Origin: JAIYDQ01 sp034408855
GTDB lineage: Bacteria; Planctomycetota; Planctomycetia; Pirellulales; Pirellulaceae
DNA length: 64,000 nt
NCBI GenBank assembly: GCA_034408855.1
Contig: JAWXCK010000294.1
Coordinates: forward strand, 1-64,000
Reading direction: 5' to 3'
This document shows positions 60,617 through 64,000 of this stretch, one piece after another. The position numbers and the translations under genes were made by a program. Under the pieces are notes generated by a model that saw only the letters and a list, made by a program, of their open reading frames with translations, was not told the origin of the DNA and ran no database searches. The stretch's first letter is position 1, and each line of letters starts with the position of its first letter.

Positions 60617-61081
60617 ATGGATGTTTGGCGTCTATGCCGTTCGAAGTATGAAACCACTGCCTTTAGTGGATACGGCGCAGAGAGAACAGGCGGGCGATGG
60701 AACTACAAAGGACATCCGATGGTATACGCGTCGGAAAATCTTTCGCTTGGCGCACTTGAATTGTTTGTCCATGTTGCGCCGGGCAATATCCCTGCGGATT
60801 TGATATCTATTCGAGGAAAACTCCCTGATTTGATTTCGACAAGTGAAATCGTTGAAATTCAACTTCCGAAAAACTGGCGTGAATATCCGGCACCGGTTGA
60901 GTTGCAGTCTATTGGAACGGATTGGCTTCGAGGACGAACGTCACTCGTTCTTATCGTTCCTTCCGCGATCAATTCGTTGGAAAAGAACCTACTTCTGAAT
61001 CCACAGCATCCTCAATTCAAAAGACTCAAAGTAGAAATGGGGCAACCGTTTAGGTTTGACCCGAGAATGTTTCGCAAATAA
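60617..61081 (+). CDS. RES-domain toxin
   Basis: The 154-residue protein has the RES-domain blocks: VWRLCRSKYETTAFSGYGAE, GGRWNYKGHPMVYASENLSL, GALELFVH and the C-terminal NLLLNPQHPQFKRLKVEM ending FDPRMF. The conserved Arg, Glu and Ser residues that name the family are present. RES toxins degrade NAD+ by an ADP-ribosyltransferase-like fold. The full length and intact motifs suggest an active toxin. The start lies two bases after the antitoxin stop. Confidence 0.92.
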   Translation: MDVWRLCRSKYETTAFSGYGAERTGGRWNYKGHPMVYASENLSLGALELFVHVAPGNIPADLISIRGKLPDLISTSEIVEIQLPKNWREYPAPVELQSIGTDWLRGRTSLVLIVPSAINSLEKNLLLNPQHPQFKRLKVEMGQPFRFDPRMFRK

Positions 61082-61102
61082 GTCATAATGACATGCAGTC
61101 AA

Positions 61103-62164
61103 TTAGAGCTCCGTTGCCGGAATATGACCGATCATTTCGACGAGTCGTTCTTCGAAGGCCTCTTGGCCAATGCGGATGGTCATTGCAATTTCTAGCATCC
61201 ATAGCGGACGTTCGCCTAACACGCTGATGTCTATCTTCGCAAGATCCTTGCCGGTGCAGAGTACGCATTCGATATTAGGGTTCGACTTGACGGCGTCGCG
61301 TAAAAGCTGGACGTCCGAAGAGGTGAATGCGTGGTGATCTTGAAAGGCGTGGCTATCGACGATCACCGCTCCACATTTGCGGACTGTTTCAAGAAAGGCA
61401 GACGGATTACCTATCGCGGAAAAAACAAAGCACTTGCGATCTTCTAGCCATTCGATCGATTGTTCTTCGCCGGACGTATTCTTAAGTTTCGACGGGCGAT
61501 GTTCCGTTTCTACCCAGACAATCTTGGGAGCGATGCGTTGAACTTGAGTTCGAATATCTGCTAGCCGCTGAGCGGCGACGATATCGCAGCGAGTGAGCAT
61601 GACAATGTGAGCTCGTCGGAGTGAACGAATCCCTTCGCGAAGGAGGCCTCGCGGCAACAAAAAGCCATAGCCAAAGGGTTCCGACGCATCTAACAGAACC
61701 ACATCTAGATTCCGCGCTAGCCGACGATGTTGGAACCCGTCATCCAAGAGCAGGATTTGCGTTGCAAGTTCCTCGCAGGCAATCGTTGCCGAAGCACATC
61801 GATCGGGGTCTTGAAGATGTGGGACGTCGTCAAGCTTCCCTTCAAGCTCTCGAGCTTCATCATTTCGCCCATCGGCACCGGCTCCATAGCCTCGCGAGAG
61901 AATAGCGACGCGAATATCGCGGCGACGAAACCACTGGGCAAGCATCGCAACAGTCGGTGTCTTTCCTGTCCCGCCAACCGTCAGGTTACCGATTGAAATG
62001 ACTGGAACCGGAGCTACGAAGGCTTTTTTCCAGCCTCGATCGTAAAGCCAATTGCGAGACTTTACGACCAGAGCATAGAGTTGACTGGCAAGAAACAAAA
62101 CCAATCGGATCGAGGACGGCCCTAATCCATTAGCTTTACCGCTGATAACGTCACGCCAATGCAC
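61103..62164 (-). CDS. lpxK: Tetraacyldisaccharide 4'-kinase
   Basis: The protein (353 residues from GTG 62164) begins with an N-terminal membrane-associated segment and has the Walker A SIGNLTVGGTGKTPT and the following VAILSRGYG. LLDDGFQHRRLARNLDVVLL and a C-terminal DHHAFT block are LpxK features. It phosphorylates the lipid A precursor. GTG 62164 with GAGG upstream is preferred to a TTG at 62197. Together with kdsA it supports a lipid A/KDO envelope. Confidence 0.92.
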   Translation of the reverse strand: MHWRDVISGKANGLGPSSIRLVLFLASQLYALVVKSRNWLYDRGWKKAFVAPVPVISIGNLTVGGTGKTPTVAMLAQWFRRRDIRVAILSRGYGAGADGRNDEARELEGKLDDVPHLQDPDRCASATIACEELATQILLLDDGFQHRRLARNLDVVLLDASEPFGYGFLLPRGLLREGIRSLRRAHIVMLTRCDIVAAQRLADIRTQVQRIAPKIVWVETEHRPSKLKNTSGEEQSIEWLEDRKCFVFSAIGNPSAFLETVRKCGAVIVDSHAFQDHHAFTSSDVQLLRDAVKSNPNIECVLCTGKDLAKIDISVLGERPLWMLEIAMTIRIGQEAFEERLVEMIGHIPATEL

Positions 62165-63248
62165 GACAAATCGCCTCAGCCATCTCCCGTGTTCCAACCG
62201 CAGTCGGATCGTCGCGATTCGCTTTCAAGTCATAGGTAACGTGCTTGCCTTCGCGAATGACTTTGGCGACGGCCGCTTCCAATCGCTGGGATGCGTCGAC
62301 TTCGCCAAGATGCTTCAGCATGAGAACTGCCGACAAGATCAAAGCCGTTGGGTTGACTTTGTTTTGTCCTTTGTACTTCGGAGCGCTACCATGTGTCGCT
62401 TCGAAGACAGCACCGTTCGGGCCGAGGTTGGCTCCTGGAGCGATCCCCAACCCGCCAATCAAACCGGCTCCAAGGTCGCTGATAATATCCCCATAAAGGT
62501 TCGGCAATACGAGAATGTCGTACAGTTCGGGTTTCTGCGTTAATTGCATACACATATTGTCGACGATACGATCTTCAAACTCAATGTCTGGAAATTGCTT
62601 GGCGACTTCGCGAGCGGTGTGAAGGTATAGTCCATCGCTATACTTCATGATGTTGGCTTTATGAACGGCGGTAACTTTGCGTCGATTGTTTTCGCGAGCG
62701 TATTCGAATGCACAGCGAACAATGCGTTCGGTCCCCGAAACGCTGATCGGTTTAATTGAGACGCCGGTCTCGGAAGCCTTCGTCTTGATTTTCTTGTCGC
62801 TCGGCAAGCCGTTTATAAAGTCGATCAATTGCGACGTTTCAGGCGTATTGGCTTCGAACTCGACGCCCGCATAGAGATCTTCGGTGTTTTCGCGAACGAT
62901 TACTAAGTCGAGTCCCGTTTCTGAAAAGAACGTTCGAACGCCAGGGTAAAGTTTGCAGGGGCGAATGCACGCAAAGAGCCCTAGCTCTTGTCGCAAATAT
63001 ACGTTGATGCTTCGAAAGCCCGAGCCGACGGGGGTGGTAATCGGAGCTTTTAACGCACATCGAGTTCGCTTGACGCTGGCCAAAGTGCTCTCCGGAATCG
63101 GAGTGCCCAACCGTTCCATGACATCGACACCCGCTTCCTGAACATCCCAGTTGATTTTTATTCCAGTTGCATCGACGCATTTCCGAGCTGCCATTGCAAG
63201 CTCTGGTCCGGTACCATCGCCGGTGATTAATGTAACGTCGTAGGCCAT
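62151..63248 (-). CDS. Isocitrate/isopropylmalate dehydrogenase family, probably NAD-dependent isocitrate dehydrogenase
   Basis: The 365-residue protein has VTLITGDGTGPE at the start, VIVRENTEDLYAGVEFEANT, the catalytic region AVHKANIMKYSDGLYL and PNLYGDIISDLGAGLIGGLG, then the coenzyme block ATHGSAPKYKGQNKVNPTAL. RENTEDLYAG with a Ser/Asn pattern and the loop before it resembles NAD-linked isocitrate dehydrogenase rather than LeuB. Its last codons overlap the lpxK start by 14 bases. Isopropylmalate or homoisocitrate cannot be fully excluded. Confidence 0.88.
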   Translation of the reverse strand: MAYDVTLITGDGTGPELAMAARKCVDATGIKINWDVQEAGVDVMERLGTPIPESTLASVKRTRCALKAPITTPVGSGFRSINVYLRQELGLFACIRPCKLYPGVRTFFSETGLDLVIVRENTEDLYAGVEFEANTPETSQLIDFINGLPSDKKIKTKASETGVSIKPISVSGTERIVRCAFEYARENNRRKVTAVHKANIMKYSDGLYLHTAREVAKQFPDIEFEDRIVDNMCMQLTQKPELYDILVLPNLYGDIISDLGAGLIGGLGIAPGANLGPNGAVFEATHGSAPKYKGQNKVNPTALILSAVLMLKHLGEVDASQRLEAAVAKVIREGKHVTYDLKANRDDPTAVGTREMAEAICRALA

Positions 63249-63406
63249 CGAAAAACGGTATCCTCTACTGCGGTGCTTGGACTATAGAAGTTGGTTGTCA
63301 TCAAGGACAATTAAGGTCCATGAGTATCCTTGCAACCATGCAACCCGTCAACGCGGCTGCGCCCAAAGGCGGAACTACGAGCAAAATTCGCCGGGGGAAC
63401 TTTGTT

Positions 63407-63919
63407 TTATCTGCCGAGAATATTTCGACAAGCTTGGCTGCCGTTGGAGACAATGGAGTAGATGCCATCCGATAGATATTTGCTCGTGCCCCAGTTTTCT
63501 CCCCAGCCAGGAAGAATCAGAAACAGTGCGACGAGGCTCAGCCAGCCAGCGATGCCCAAAACCGGATCTTTAGAAGTTAACGAAATACTGCCGGTGAGGG
63601 CTGACTTCTTCTTTCGATTTCGCGATTTAGCAGCATCGTTATCGATTCGCTCCAATTGAAGTAAGAACTTCCCGTCCGTTTGGACTTCGTGACTCTTACA
63701 GTTCACAGCGTATTGATTTCCCTGAAAACTCAAGCTGCCACACTTTCCAAGCCATCGTTTACTGGAAATGGATGACGGGACTTCGATCGTGTATCCCGAC
63801 CAGGAAAATTGTTTTACCGTCACAGGCGACTGAACGTTGCCAATGCGAAGGCTTCCATGTGACTGGTCAGCTTGTAGGTCGAACGAATAGGCTTTGGCGC
63901 GATCTTGAGTTTCATTCAT
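63407..63919 (-). CDS. Hypothetical protein with one membrane helix
   Basis: The 170-residue protein has a strand-rich N-terminal region (SFDLQADQSHGSLRIGNVQS, SWSGYTIEVPSSISSKRWLG) that could be a PilZ-like barrel but lacks the RxxxR motif. A basic segment (KSRNRKKKS) is followed by a membrane helix (VLGIAGWLSLVALFLILPGW). No function can be assigned. Confidence 0.55.
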   Translation of the reverse strand: MNETQDRAKAYSFDLQADQSHGSLRIGNVQSPVTVKQFSWSGYTIEVPSSISSKRWLGKCGSLSFQGNQYAVNCKSHEVQTDGKFLLQLERIDNDAAKSRNRKKKSALTGSISLTSKDPVLGIAGWLSLVALFLILPGWGENWGTSKYLSDGIYSIVSNGSQACRNILGR

Positions 63920-63960
63920 TACAACTTTTCTCCATCACAACTCTGCTATCGAGGAAGACA

Positions 63961-64000
63961 GTGAGTCGTAAACTTGAGAAGAAAAGTAAATCAAAATCTC
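63961..64000 (+). CDS. Possible start of a basic protein, cut by the window edge
   Basis: A GTG at 63961 with GAGG six bases upstream opens MSRKLEKKSKSKS and runs off the window. The Lys/Ser-rich start is consistent with a real basic protein, but only 13 codons are visible. Confidence 0.3.
   Translation, partial: MSRKLEKKSKSKS

Noticed and set aside
63277..63573. 98-codon plus-strand frame opposite the last hypothetical gene
   Set aside because: Overlaps the better minus-strand frame, lacks an RBS and has shadow-like composition.

Overview
The window most resembles a planctomycete chromosome, probably Pirellulales or a related group. The basis is gene content, not a marker gene: a secreted sulfatase, KDO and lipid A genes (kdsA, lpxK), a planctomycete-style type II secretion/type IV pilus-like operon with Gly-rich low-complexity inserts, a squalene-hopene-type cyclase, many unrecognised membrane proteins, and housekeeping genes scattered singly. 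GC is mid-range and GTG/TTG starts are common. There is no phage, plasmid, CRISPR, integron or rRNA signal, so this reads as ordinary chromosome carrying small palindromic repeat elements.

Layout. 1-5 kb: an RRM RNA-binding protein (cut by the edge), a RidA-like protein, an HNH endonuclease, a GT87-like membrane protein, and a reduced Flp pilin / prepilin peptidase pair with a possible small membrane protein between them. 5-12 kb: sulfatase, DUF885 hydrolase, a DsbD-type thiol-disulfide reductase and a small periplasmic protein. 12-22 kb: asd, an App1-like phosphatase coupled to purF, proB, two unknown envelope proteins, a 5'-truncated DUF486 remnant, kdsA and a family 4 uracil-DNA glycosylase. 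22.6-37.7 kb: one long co-directional operon encoding a secretin-like N-domain protein without a visible beta-barrel, GspE, GspF, five pseudopilin-like proteins (G, H, I, J, K), a PilM/GspL-like protein and a PilO/GspM-like protein fused to cadherin-like and GspC/PilP-like parts. 37.8-48 kb: a phosphodiesterase-like protein lacking expected catalytic histidines, a flippase, a methyltransferase, MazG, a DksA-type zinc finger, an FHA protein, the aguB-aguA putrescine pair and an orphan Mur ligase. 48.7-49.8 kb: tRNA-Leu, rpsL and rpsG without fusA/tuf. 49.8-64 kb: a TlpA-like lipoprotein, a terpene cyclase, PAP2, Nudix, CCA-adding enzyme, a LarA-like protein, a BioF-type synthase, a Xre/RES toxin-antitoxin pair, lpxK, an isocitrate/isopropylmalate dehydrogenase and an unknown membrane protein.

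The most distinctive content is of two kinds. First, the secretion operon has an unusual set of parts: no barrel secretin, a collagen-like GspK, a Gln/Gly-rich GspJ and a fused M-C subunit. Second, short mobile palindromes sit at gene edges. A REPIN-like GTAG hairpin doublet lies in frame inside the leader of the GspJ-like prepilin, in a part the prepilin peptidase should remove. A MITE-like element supplies the probable start codon of a secreted protein, and its second copy covers the stop codon of the last secretion gene. All functional calls come from reading motifs; no database search was run.
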